Shown here: positions 41,783 through 49,151 of the stretch, piece by piece | Layout: each line of letters begins with the position of its first letter | How positions within the stretch are numbered: the stretch's first letter is position 1 | NCBI RefSeq assembly: GCF_018736145.1 | Contig: NZ_CP059997.1 | Span: 3,595,501 to 3,659,500, forward strand | Length of the DNA: 64,000 nucleotides | Source: Amycolatopsis sp. CA-230715 | Lineage (GTDB): Bacteria > Actinomycetota > Actinomycetes > Mycobacteriales > Pseudonocardiaceae | Reading direction: 5' to 3' | Program-made: the position numbers and the translations under genes | The notes under the pieces: generated by a model | Seen by the model: only the letters and a program-made list of their open reading frames with translations | Told to the model about the DNA's origin: nothing | Databases searched by the model: none

Positions 41783-42786
41783 CGATACGGCAGCATCGTG
41801 CCGACGCCGGCCTGCTCCGCCCTGCCGAGGATCAGGTGCGCGACCGCAAGGTCCGTCGTGGACAGACCGCGATGCCAGAACAGCACGCGTTCCCGGTCGT
41901 CCTCCCTGCCCGGCTTGCTGCCCGCGACGACGTCGCCGATCTCGGCGTGCACGCGCTCCTCCGTGAGCAGGCCCGCGTCGAGCTGCGGCCGCAACGCACC
42001 GAACGCGGAGTTGCCGGACCGCGATTCGCGCCAGTCGTCCACGACGACCTTGTCCACCACGTCGAGCAGGTCGAGCTCCAGCGCGCTGATCGTGCCGTAG
42101 GGCACCAGCAACGCGCCCGGCCGCACGAACTCCTTGCGCAGCAGCGGCTCCGGTGCGGTCAGCCGGGATGCTTCGACCAGGATGTCCGCGCCGTCGAGCG
42201 TCTCCTCCCAGGTCTCGCACGCCAGGACCGGTTTGCCGAGCCGCGTGGAAAGGCGGTCCGCGAAGTCCGCGCGCGATTCCGGCCGTTTGCTGGTCACCCG
42301 GATCTCGTCGAAGTCGAAGACCGAGTCCAGCAGCACCACGTTCCACCACGCCGTGCCGCGCGCACCGACGTGCCCGAGTACCTTCGCGTCGCGGCGAGCC
42401 AGGTACTTGGCGCCGACCGCGGTCATCGCGCCGGTGCGGGCGTCGGTGATCATCGTGCCGTCCACGATGGCGCGCGGCATGCCCGTTTCCGGGTCGAGCA
42501 GCAGGATCAGCGCCATTTCGCTGGGCAGGCCGCGTTCGAAGTTCGCGACGAAGTCGCCGACCACTTTCACACCGCTGACCCGCTTCGCCGACAAGTGCCC
42601 GCGCAACACGTTGAAATGGCCCTTGCCGCCGTTGTCCGGCACGAGGTGCGTCCGCGGCTCGAACACCACGCGCCCGGTGCCGTGGTCGGCGAGCACGTCC
42701 TCGACCGCGCCGACGATGTCCGCGTCGGTGATGCCGAGCGAGTCGATGTCGGCACCGGAGAGGTACCGCATCCACACCTTGGTCAT
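41779..42786 (-). CDS. Ornithine cyclodeaminase/mu-crystallin family protein
   Basis: A 335-residue NAD(P)-dependent imine-forming or imine-reducing enzyme of the OCD family. Substrate Lys region KRVSGVKVVGDF, DGTMITDARTGAMTAVGAKYL, and a Rossmann motif with altered sequence KVLGHVGARGTAWWNVVLL. Relatives cyclise ornithine, reduce ketimines or split siderophore precursors. Its stop overlaps the lyase-fold start (ATGA) and its start overlaps the YbaK stop (TGATG), so all three are translationally coupled. The substrate is unknown. Confidence 0.88.
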   Translation of the reverse strand: MTKVWMRYLSGADIDSLGITDADIVGAVEDVLADHGTGRVVFEPRTHLVPDNGGKGHFNVLRGHLSAKRVSGVKVVGDFVANFERGLPSEMALILLLDPETGMPRAIVDGTMITDARTGAMTAVGAKYLARRDAKVLGHVGARGTAWWNVVLLDSVFDFDEIRVTSKRPESRADFADRLSTRLGKPVLACETWEETLDGADILVEASRLTAPEPLLRKEFVRPGALLVPYGTISALELDLLDVVDKVVVDDWRESRSGNSAFGALRPQLDAGLLTEERVHAEIGDVVAGSKPGREDDRERVLFWHRGLSTTDLAVAHLILGRAEQAGVGTMLPYR

Positions 42787-43331
42787 CAGCGCGCTAGGCC
42801 GTCGATGACCTCCGCACCGGGCAGCGACGCGGCGACCGGGCCGGGGATGAGCAGCTTGCTGCCGCGGATCCCGCTGCCGATGACCAGTTCGGGCGCTTCG
42901 GCGACGGCCTTGTCGATCAGGATCGGCCAGTCCGCGGGCAGCCCGACCGGGGTGATCCCGCCGTACTCCATGCCGGTGAGCGAAACGGCTTCGTCCATCG
43001 GCGCGAAGGACGCCTTCCGGACGTCGAGGCGGCGTTTGATGACGCCGTTGACGTCGGCACGAGTGGTCGCGAGCACGAGCGCGGCGGCGTAGCGCACTTC
43101 GCCCGAGCGCTTTCCTGCGACGACGACGCAGTTCGCCGACGCCGACAGCGGCGACGAGTACGCCTCGCAGAACGCGGCCGTGCCCGCGAGGTCGGCGTCG
43201 ATGGCGGCGACACCGACCGCGTTACGATCGGCGAGTGCGGCGAGCGCCTTGGCGACGGGCTCCGCGAGGAGGTCCGTGCGCTGGGCCGCGGGCTCGACGG
43301 TCAGGGTTCCGGCGATGGTCCAGGTGGTCAC
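42786..43331 (-). CDS. YbaK/ProX-type aminoacyl-tRNA deacylase family protein
   Basis: A 181-residue YbaK/ProRS-associated-domain protein, a fold that removes wrongly attached amino acids (Ala, Cys, Ser) from tRNA. Landmarks are GTAAFCEAYSSPLSASANCV, ADVNGVIKRRLDVRKASFA and EYGGITPVGLPADWPILID, with the conserved Lys and GGITPxGLP loop. It is the first gene of the tightly overlapped operon with the OCD-like and lyase-fold genes. It may clear tRNA of a nonstandard amino acid handled by that pathway, which is speculation. Confidence 0.87.
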   Translation of the reverse strand: MTTWTIAGTLTVEPAAQRTDLLAEPVAKALAALADRNAVGVAAIDADLAGTAAFCEAYSSPLSASANCVVVAGKRSGEVRYAAALVLATTRADVNGVIKRRLDVRKASFAPMDEAVSLTGMEYGGITPVGLPADWPILIDKAVAEAPELVIGSGIRGSKLLIPGPVAASLPGAEVIDGLAR

Positions 43332-43344
43332 GCGGCCAGCGTAC

Positions 43345-43641
43345 TTACCAGTTCCGGCCGCCGCGCTGGACCTCGATGAGCTTCGGCCGGACGTCCACGA
43401 TGTAGACGAGCGAGGCGACCATGCCGGCGAGCCAGAAGATCGTGCCGTTGCCCCAGAACCCGGTCAGCCCCATGATCACCGTGGCGCCGCCGGTGATCGC
43501 GAGCCACAGGGGCTTGGTCTTGCGATCGGCCGCGGCGTAGGCGTCGGCGCGCTGCAGCAGGGCGTGCACGAACGCGAACAACGCCGCCAGTGTTCCGAGC
43601 TGGTCGATGACCCAGCAGATCCAAAAGGCGGTTTGCGGCAC
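43345..43641 (-). CDS. DUF2516 membrane protein
   Basis: A 98-residue protein with three predicted membrane helices (ICWVIDQLGTLAALFAFVHA, PLWLAITGGATVIMGLTGFW, TIFWLAGMVASLVYIVDVRP). It is the Rv0476-type DUF2516 protein and lies downstream of hbhA as in mycobacteria. The function is unknown. It is separated from hbhA by a terminator-like hairpin, so it may be expressed by readthrough or from its own promoter. Confidence 0.9.
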   Translation of the reverse strand: MPQTAFWICWVIDQLGTLAALFAFVHALLQRADAYAAADRKTKPLWLAITGGATVIMGLTGFWGNGTIFWLAGMVASLVYIVDVRPKLIEVQRGGRNW

Positions 43642-43675
43642 ACCATCAGCGTACTTGAGGTGCCGGGGACAAAAC

Positions 43676-43710
43676 GGGCCCCCGGCACCTCGAGCGGGTG
43701 CCGGGGGCCC
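43676..43710 (-). terminator. Intrinsic terminator of hbhA
   Basis: Perfect 14-bp stem GGGCCCCCGGCACC / GGTGCCGGGGGCCC with a 7-base loop, 15 bases past the hbhA stop; on the minus strand GTTTTG follows. An additional arm at 43657-43668 can pair with the middle arm (43680-43691) as an alternative 12-bp stem. Confidence 0.75.
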
Positions 43711-43724
43711 GGGAAGCGGGACGC

Positions 43725-44402
43725 TTACTTCTCGGTCTTCGGCGCGGTGGTCTTCTTCGCCGTCGACGCGGTGGTGGTGCGGCGCGTCGTGCTCGCGGCG
43801 CGCGGGGCCGTCTTGTTCGCGGCCTTGCGGGTCGCGCTGCGGGTCTCGTGCGCGACCTCGTCGCCTGCTTCTTCGACCTTGTCCGCGACCTCGGAGGCGA
43901 CCTCGGTCACCTTGCGAGCGGTCTTCTCGCCGGCGGAGCGGGTCCGCTTGGTCACCTTGCCGAGCACGCCGTCGACGCGCTCACGGGCGTCGCCGGTGAC
44001 CTCTTCGACCCTGTCCTGCGCGGTCTGGAGTGCGTCCTCGAGCTGCTCCAGGGCCTTCTTGACCTGCGGCTGGGCGGCGATCTTGTCCCACGCCTGCTCA
44101 CCGGACTCGGCCAGCTTGTTGTACAGCTTGATGGCGGCCTCGGTGTACTCGTCGATGACCTTGCGCAGCTCGGCCGGGTCCAGCTTCTCGCGGAGGCTCT
44201 CGACGTCGGTCGGGAACTCCTCGAAGTTCTTGCGGGCCGCTTCGCTGCTCTCGTTCACGCGCTCCTTGGCCTTGCTCACGGCGTCGACGACGGCCTGGCT
44301 GGCCAGGTTGCCAGCGCCCAGCGCGGCGAGCAGCGGCGTGCGGACCTGCTCGAGGGCGGTGTTGACGGCCTTGCGAACGTCTTCGGTCTTGGGTGCGGTC
44401 AT
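43725..44402 (-). CDS. hbhA: Heparin-binding haemagglutinin homologue
   Basis: A 225-residue coiled-coil protein. The N-terminal 150 residues are helical with heptads (DAVSKAKERVNESSEAARKN, ELRKVIDEYTEAAIKLYNKL, ALEQLEDALQTAQDRVEEVT) and the last 70 are Lys/Ala/Thr-rich (KKTTAPKTEK end), the layout of mycobacterial HbhA (Rv0475). In mycobacteria it binds heparan sulfate and lipid inclusions; in a soil actinomycete a role in membrane or lipid-body organisation is more likely. Its ATG overlaps the stop of the XRE regulator (ATGA), which probably controls both genes. Confidence 0.93.
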   Translation of the reverse strand: MTAPKTEDVRKAVNTALEQVRTPLLAALGAGNLASQAVVDAVSKAKERVNESSEAARKNFEEFPTDVESLREKLDPAELRKVIDEYTEAAIKLYNKLAESGEQAWDKIAAQPQVKKALEQLEDALQTAQDRVEEVTGDARERVDGVLGKVTKRTRSAGEKTARKVTEVASEVADKVEEAGDEVAHETRSATRKAANKTAPRAASTTRRTTTASTAKKTTAPKTEK

Positions 44403-44890
44403 TGTTCGTTCACTCCTCGGAAAGGCGCGGCACCGTTGAGGGGCGGGTTGGGCGCCGCGGGGTTTTGGTGCGCCGTGTCTTCCGGCGCTGTGGTTTCTCG
44501 GGCCGAACGCGTCGCCTGGTTCTCCCTGCGGAACGACTCGTAGACGTCGAGCAGGACCTGCTTCTGCCGCTCGGAAAGCTCGGTGTCCGACCGAATCGCC
44601 TCGGGCACGGGGCCACCGGTCGGCAGGTCCAGGATTCCGGCCTGGACGTACAGGGCCTCCGCCGAAATCCGGAGTCCCTTGGCGATCTGCTGCAGGATCT
44701 CCGCGCTGGGCTTGCGCACCCCGCGCTCGATCTGGCTTAGGTAGGGGTTGGACACGCCGGCCAGTTTCGACAGCTGGCGTAGCGAGATCTTCGCGTTGCT
44801 GCGCTGCTGCCGGATGTACTCGCCGATGTCGGAGGCTATGTCGGCGACCTTGTCGATCGGCCCGGTCGCCGGCTCTCGCGGCTCTGTCAT
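44399..44890 (-). CDS. XRE-family transcriptional regulator (Rv0474-like)
   Basis: A 163-residue regulator with an N-terminal helix-turn-helix (IGEYIRQQRSNAKISLRQLS, KLAGVSNPYLSQIERGVRKP) and a disordered Pro/Ala/Asn tail of 50 residues. It is the Rv0474 equivalent, always next to hbhA. Good Shine-Dalgarno (AAGGAGGTG) before the ATG. A 25-bp near-perfect palindrome lies about 50 bp upstream and is the obvious candidate for its own binding site, giving autoregulation and control of hbhA. Confidence 0.93.
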   Translation of the reverse strand: MTEPREPATGPIDKVADIASDIGEYIRQQRSNAKISLRQLSKLAGVSNPYLSQIERGVRKPSAEILQQIAKGLRISAEALYVQAGILDLPTGGPVPEAIRSDTELSERQKQVLLDVYESFRRENQATRSARETTAPEDTAHQNPAAPNPPLNGAAPFRGVNEQ

Positions 44891-44937
44891 CCGGTCACCT
44901 CCTTACGACCACACCGACGGTACGCGAGCGTGCTAGC

Positions 44938-44962
44938 AGTTGCAAGCACTCTGCTTGCAACT
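44938..44962. promoter_or_regulatory. 25-bp palindrome upstream of the XRE/hbhA operon
   Basis: Arms AGTTGCAAGCA (44938-44948) and TGCTTGCAACT (44952-44962), perfect 11-bp inverted repeat with a 3-base spacer CTC. It lies between the XRE gene and the divergent methyltransferase, so it could control both. Binding by the XRE protein is inferred from proximity and symmetry. Confidence 0.65.
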
Positions 44963-45000
44963 ATCGGGTGTGTCTCGTGTCACCGCGATAAGCTGGGAAA

Positions 45001-46116
45001 ATGGCCACGATCCGCCGTCGGCGCAGACTCGTCGACTCGCTTCGCGAAGACGGCGCGCTCTCCGACCCGCGCTGGGTCCAGGCGTTCCGCGCGGTACCGA
45101 GGCAGCTGTTCCTGCCGCGGTTCTTCGTGGCGGACGGCGATCGCTGGGCGGCCGTCCAGGCAGGCGACGACGGCTGGCTCGACCACGTCTACCGCGACCG
45201 CGTTCTGGTCACCCAGCTCGACGACTCGCCGGAACGGTGGGAAGTCGCGCGCGCCGAGGGCCCCGTCATCGGCGTCCCGACCTGTTCGTCGAGCATGCCG
45301 TCGATCATGGCGATCATGCTCGAGGAGCTCCGCGTCCGCGAAGGCGACCGCGTGCTGGAAATCGGCACCGGGACCGGGTACAACGCGGCACTGCTGTGCG
45401 CGCGGCTCGGCGACGCGAACGTGTCCACAGTGGACATCGACCCGGCGCTCGTGTCCTCGGCCCGTGCCGCACTCCGCGCGGTCGGCTACGCCCCGGCGTG
45501 CCAGGCGTCCGACGGCGCGCTCGGCCTGCCGGCCGAAGCGCCGTTCGACCGGGTGCTGTGCACCTGCGCGGTATCGCCGATCCCGCCGGCTTGGCTCGCG
45601 CAGACGAGGCCGGGCGGGCTGGTCGTGACCACACTGCACAGGCCGATCGGCGCGGGACTCGTCCGCCTCGTCGCGGGCGAGGGCGCGCGTGGCGAAGGCC
45701 GCGTGCTCGCCAGGGATGGCAGATTCATGCCGATGCGCGCGCATCGGAAACCCGCGTCCCTTCCAGCGGCGAGGGAAAGCGAGGCGCGGACGACGAGCCT
45801 GCCGGTTTCCGAAGTGACAGACCCGTCGAGCCCGTTCGAATTCTTCGCCGGCCTCGCACTGGCTGGCGTCACGCCACGACACGACGCGGGGTCGGTGACA
45901 TTCACCCATCCCGACGGGTCATGGGCGACGCGAACCGGGAACACCGTCGACCAAGGCGGCCCGCGGCGACTCTGGGACGACGTCGAACGAGCCCGCGAGG
46001 AGTGGAAGGCGCTCGGGAAGCCGACCCGCCGCAGGTTCGGCGTGACGGTCAGCCCGCGGCGTCAGAGCTTTTGGCTCGACAGGCCGGACGGCCCGACCTG
46101 GCCGCTCGACGGGTGA
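45001..46116 (+). CDS. PCMT-like protein methyltransferase
   Basis: A 371-residue protein with a protein-L-isoaspartate-methyltransferase-type core: LFLPRFFVADG, TCSSSMPSIMAIMLEELRV, motif I VLEIGTGTGYNAALLCARLG, and FDRVLCTCAVSPIPPAWLAQ. The C-terminal 170 residues resemble those of large PCMT-related enzymes of actinomycetes that modify ribosomal peptides, but no precursor peptide or maturase lies nearby. The target is unknown. The ATG follows TAAGCT by exactly six bases, consistent with a leaderless message. Its 3' end overlaps the convergent kinase gene by 55 bp. Confidence 0.86.
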   Translation: MATIRRRRRLVDSLREDGALSDPRWVQAFRAVPRQLFLPRFFVADGDRWAAVQAGDDGWLDHVYRDRVLVTQLDDSPERWEVARAEGPVIGVPTCSSSMPSIMAIMLEELRVREGDRVLEIGTGTGYNAALLCARLGDANVSTVDIDPALVSSARAALRAVGYAPACQASDGALGLPAEAPFDRVLCTCAVSPIPPAWLAQTRPGGLVVTTLHRPIGAGLVRLVAGEGARGEGRVLARDGRFMPMRAHRKPASLPAARESEARTTSLPVSEVTDPSSPFEFFAGLALAGVTPRHDAGSVTFTHPDGSWATRTGNTVDQGGPRRLWDDVERAREEWKALGKPTRRRFGVTVSPRRQSFWLDRPDGPTWPLDG

Positions 46117-46739
46117 GCCGCCCATCGGCCGAGCACCCACCGCTCCGCGTGGTCGACGGCCGCCTCGATCGGTTCCGCGGTCGTGTCGAACACTTCGACC
46201 GGCGGTTCCATCGTCGCCGCGGTGTCGCGCAGCCAGGTGGCGAACTCCAGCATCTCGGCGACCCGCGGTTCCGACCACTCCCGCCACGCCGGTCGGGCGA
46301 GCAGTCGCCGCCGGAGCGTCGCCTCGTCACCGACCAGCGCCAGGTAGTGGATGCCCGAAAACAGCACGCGTTCCGGCCGCGTTTCGAACTCCGGCGGCGC
46401 GACCGTGCCGCACAGCACCACCGGCCTGCCGCTCTGGTGGATCATCGCGGCGAGCCGGAGCCACGCGGATCGGAACCCGGGATGCCCGTCGACGTCGTCA
46501 CGAAGGCCCGCCGTCCACAGCACGTCCTGTTCGAGGACCACGAACCGGTCGGCGAGACGCTTGGCCAGCAGCGGGCCGACCGTCGACTTCCCCGCGCCGC
46601 TCGGGCCGGTCAGCGCGAACAGCGGTAGCCGCCGGAACGGCCACCGGTGCCCACATCTCGCGCACGACAACACGTCGTCGGCGACGACCGGCCATTCCGC
46701 GCGATCACCGCACACCGGGCAGATCTTCAGGTCGAGCAC
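46062..46739 (-). CDS. P-loop kinase-like protein with N-terminal zinc ribbon
   Basis: A 225-residue protein. Residues 7-31 carry a CPVC...CARC zinc ribbon, followed by the P-loop FALTGPSGAGKSTVGPLLAKRL, VLEQDVLWTA and an LID-like region RRRLLARPAWREWSE, the pattern of nucleoside or small-molecule kinases of the AAA_33/AK group. The substrate is unknown. GTG start. It is followed four bases later by a second zinc-ribbon gene, and its 3' end overlaps the convergent methyltransferase. Confidence 0.83.
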   Translation of the reverse strand: MLDLKICPVCGDRAEWPVVADDVLSCARCGHRWPFRRLPLFALTGPSGAGKSTVGPLLAKRLADRFVVLEQDVLWTAGLRDDVDGHPGFRSAWLRLAAMIHQSGRPVVLCGTVAPPEFETRPERVLFSGIHYLALVGDEATLRRRLLARPAWREWSEPRVAEMLEFATWLRDTAATMEPPVEVFDTTAEPIEAAVDHAERWVLGRWAAHPSSGQVGPSGLSSQKL

Positions 46740-46742
46740 GCG

Positions 46743-47153
46743 TCAGTCGAACAGGTTCTCGAGGAAGCTGCCGCGACGTTTGCGGTGCCCGCCCCTGCCG
46801 TACGGCCCCGGCGAGTCCGAATACCCGCCTCGGTAGCCGCGCGGCGAATCCGCGTAACCGCCCCGGAACGGACCAGGCGAATCGCCGTATCCGCCGCGGT
46901 AGGGCCGCGGCGAATCGCCGTGTCCGTACCGCGCGGTCGGCGCGTGCCCGCCGTGATGGGCGGGCGGCTGGTACGGCGGTGGTGCCTGATTGGCGTAGTA
47001 GGCGCTTTCCGCGCCGGCGATTTGCTCGAGCTCGCCGCGGTCGAGGAAGATGCCGCGGCACCCCTCGCACTGCTCGATGTGCACGCCGCCCTTGTCGACA
47101 GTCTTCATCACGTTCTGACACTTCGGACAAATCACGTATATCAGCCTACGCAT
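46743..47153 (-). CDS. Zinc-ribbon protein with GGYxDSP tail repeats
   Basis: A 136-residue protein: a TFIIB-type/zf-TFIIB zinc ribbon (CPKCQNVMKTVDKGGVHIEQ and CEGCRGIFLDRGELEQIAG) followed by a low-complexity tail of repeats of the type GGYxDSPxxYR, about five copies between residues 80 and 125, ending in a basic RKRRGSFLENLFD. The ribbon family is common, but its role is not known; the Arg/Gly/Tyr tail looks phase-separating or nucleic-acid-binding. The ATG at 47153 is used; GTG 47135 is an alternative start just before the CPKC motif. Confidence 0.83.
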   Translation of the reverse strand: MRRLIYVICPKCQNVMKTVDKGGVHIEQCEGCRGIFLDRGELEQIAGAESAYYANQAPPPYQPPAHHGGHAPTARYGHGDSPRPYRGGYGDSPGPFRGGYADSPRGYRGGYSDSPGPYGRGGHRKRRGSFLENLFD

Positions 47154-47169
47154 GTCCGTCCGCCAGGCG

Positions 47170-47544
47170 TCAACACACGCACAAGCAGAACGGATGACCC
47201 GCCGGATCGGCGTAGACGCGGAACGTCCGCGGCTTGTCGTCGAGCAACTTGGCACCGAGGCCGAGGACGCGCTCTTGCGCCGCATCGAGATCGGGAACCT
47301 CGAGATCGAGGTGGAACTGCTGCGCACGCTCCTGCGACGGCCAGTCCGGCGCGAGGTACCCGTCGACACGCTGAAAGGCGAGCACCGCGCCGCCCGAGGG
47401 GTTGGGCAGGTCGACCCATCCGCCATCCTCGGACACGTCCAGCTCCGCGGGCCAGTCGAGCACGGCCGCGTAGAACCGGGCCAACTCGATCGGCTCAGGA
47501 CAGTCGAGCACCACGGAACCCAGCTTCGGGATTGCGGCGGTCAT
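47170..47544 (-). CDS. VOC-family (glyoxalase-like) protein
   Basis: A 124-residue vicinal-oxygen-chelate protein with two beta-alpha-beta-beta-beta units: PKLGSVVLDCPEPIELARFY and FHLDLEVPDLDAAQERVLGL, and a C-terminal TFRVYADPAGHPFCLC. It belongs to the glyoxalase_6 subgroup. The metal-ligand pattern is incomplete, so it may be a binding protein rather than an enzyme. ATG start; 16 bp upstream of the zinc-ribbon gene in the same direction. Confidence 0.88.
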   Translation of the reverse strand: MTAAIPKLGSVVLDCPEPIELARFYAAVLDWPAELDVSEDGGWVDLPNPSGGAVLAFQRVDGYLAPDWPSQERAQQFHLDLEVPDLDAAQERVLGLGAKLLDDKPRTFRVYADPAGHPFCLCVC

Positions 47545-47589
47545 ACATCCTCCTCGTGCTTGCCATAACCAGTGAAACGATTATGGGAG

Positions 47590-47850
47590 TTACCGAGGAA
47601 CGCCGCAACCCGCCTGCCGCCGCCCGCGTGGCAGCGACACCGCGAGCACGCACCCCAACAGCACCAGGCCGATCCCGCCGATCACCCAGGAAATCCACAC
47701 CGGCGCACCCGCGCCGACGAGGATCCCGGAAATCCCGAACGACGAATGCCACGCCGCTTCAGTGATCACCGAACCGAAGCCCTGCACCGAAAACAGCGCG
47801 GCCGAGACCCACAACGCGGTCCGCGACCCACGACCGGACAACACCGACAT
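47590..47850 (-). CDS. Small membrane protein, two helices
   Basis: An 86-residue protein with two to three hydrophobic segments (TALWVSAALFSVQGFGSVIT, PVWISWVIGGIGLVLLGCVL). No family recognised. ATG with GGAGG at good spacing. It is divergent from a TetR gene, with two operator-like inverted repeats between them, so it is probably the TetR target; a small efflux accessory protein or permease subunit is possible but unproven. Confidence 0.75.
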   Translation of the reverse strand: MSVLSGRGSRTALWVSAALFSVQGFGSVITEAAWHSSFGISGILVGAGAPVWISWVIGGIGLVLLGCVLAVSLPRGRRQAGCGVPR

Positions 47851-47861
47851 CCCCAACCTCC

Positions 47862-47923
47862 GTTCCGATGCATTTGCATCACTACAACACGGTAGCATCG
47901 TATCGATGCAAGCGCATCGGAAC
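47862..47923. promoter_or_regulatory. Paired TetR operator candidates
   Basis: GTTCCGATGCATTTGCATC (47862-47880) and GATGCAAGCGCATCGGAAC (47905-47923) are inverted copies of each other (17 of 19 bases). The first contains the palindrome GATGCA-TT-TGCATC and the second CGATGC-AAGC-GCATCG. They flank the -10 regions of both divergent genes, the normal arrangement for TetR autorepression. Confidence 0.65.
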
Positions 47924-47943
47924 GAGGAAGGCATGATCGGCAC

Positions 47944-48564
47944 ATGCCAAGACACGTCGACCACGACGCGAGGCGGCGCCGGATCGCCGACGCGGTATGC
48001 GACCTGATCGCCGACCGCGGCATCGAAGGCGTCACCCTCCGGGACGTCGCCGCGCGAGCGGAGGTCTCGATGGGCGCCGTCCAGCGCACCTTCCCCACCG
48101 GGGATCTGATGCTCGGATTCGCCCTCGACCACATCATCGCGAAGACGCAGGAACGGGGCGCGCGCCGCATCGACACGTCCGGCAGCAAGGGTTCGGCCAA
48201 GACACTGCTGTCGATCACACTGCAGGAAATGTCCCTCGCCGGCTCCGGGCAGCGCGCCGAAGCGACGGTCTGGCTGACCTTCACCGCCGCCGCCGCGGTC
48301 CGCGAGGACTTCAGGGCGGTACTCCGCGAGCACCACGAAAAGAGCGGCAAACTACTGGCCTGGTTGATCGACTACGGCAAGAACGCCGGCGAAATCCGGC
48401 CCGATCTGAACACGGCAGGCGAGACGCGAGCGCTTCGAACGTTCGTCGACGGCATCACCCAGCACTTCGCGCTCGGGCTCGTCACCACGCGATCGGCACA
48501 CCGGCTCATCGACGACCACCTCCGCGGCTGGTGGACCTCCCGCGAGGCGAAAACCCGGTCTTGA
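47944..48564 (+). CDS. TetR-family transcriptional repressor
   Basis: A 206-residue repressor: N-terminal helix-turn-helix RRIADAVCDLIADRGIEGVT and LRDVAARAEVSMGAVQRTFP, then an all-helical ligand domain with LSITLQEMSLAGSGQRAEAT and VDGITQHFALGLVT. The ligand is unknown. ATG; GAGGAAGG lies about a dozen bases upstream. It likely represses itself and the divergent small membrane protein through the paired inverted repeats. Confidence 0.9.
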   Translation: MPRHVDHDARRRRIADAVCDLIADRGIEGVTLRDVAARAEVSMGAVQRTFPTGDLMLGFALDHIIAKTQERGARRIDTSGSKGSAKTLLSITLQEMSLAGSGQRAEATVWLTFTAAAAVREDFRAVLREHHEKSGKLLAWLIDYGKNAGEIRPDLNTAGETRALRTFVDGITQHFALGLVTTRSAHRLIDDHLRGWWTSREAKTRS

Positions 48565-48583
48565 CACGACCTACACTGATGTG

Positions 48584-49066
48584 GTGAGCGAGCGACCCGA
48601 ACACCCGGACGCCGCGCTGGTGATCGCCTTCCTGAACACGCTCGACGTCGAGGAAGGCACCGACGCGCTGCACTCCGCCGAATCATGGCAGAGCTGGGCA
48701 GCGGAACGTGGTTTGACGCCGGGACACCTGACCGGTGCGCGCTCGGCCCGAGCAGCGCTGCGGGCGGCCGCGGGCGACCCCGATTCGATGCCGCGCGAGG
48801 CGAGTGCGGCCATCGAAGTCCGCGTCGACACCGACGGGCCCGCGTTCGCGACGACGTCGGCGACCGGCGCGGTGCTGGGCGCTGCCGCGCGGCTGGCCGT
48901 GCTCGGCCTTTGGGACCGGGTGAAGATCTGCCCCGCGGACGACTGCCGCTGGGCGTTCTACGACCAGTCGCGCAACCACTCGCGCACGTGGTGCTCGATG
49001 CGGGTGTGCGGCAACCGGGAGAAGGCGCGCGCCTGGCGAGAGCGGGCCGCGGCCGAACCCACGTGA
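48584..49066 (+). CDS. CGNR zinc-finger (ABATE-domain) transcription factor
   Basis: A 160-residue protein: an N-terminal ABATE domain (DAALVIAFLNTLDVEEGTDA) and a C-terminal CGNR zinc finger KICPADDCRWAFYDQSRNHS plus RTWCSMRVCGNREKARAW. Proteins of this kind act as transcription factors in stress or antibiotic responses. GTG 48584 is taken as the start because TACACT lies exactly six bases before it (leaderless); GTG 48581 is in frame directly upstream. It follows the TetR gene by 19 bp. Confidence 0.88.
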   Translation: MSERPEHPDAALVIAFLNTLDVEEGTDALHSAESWQSWAAERGLTPGHLTGARSARAALRAAAGDPDSMPREASAAIEVRVDTDGPAFATTSATGAVLGAAARLAVLGLWDRVKICPADDCRWAFYDQSRNHSRTWCSMRVCGNREKARAWRERAAAEPT

Positions 49067-49151
49067 TCCACTCGCAGGTTACGTCCAGTGGCCATCGGTC
49101 ACAGAGGGAGATAGGCAAGCCTTCTCACCTAGATGTTGTAACCCGCCGGGG

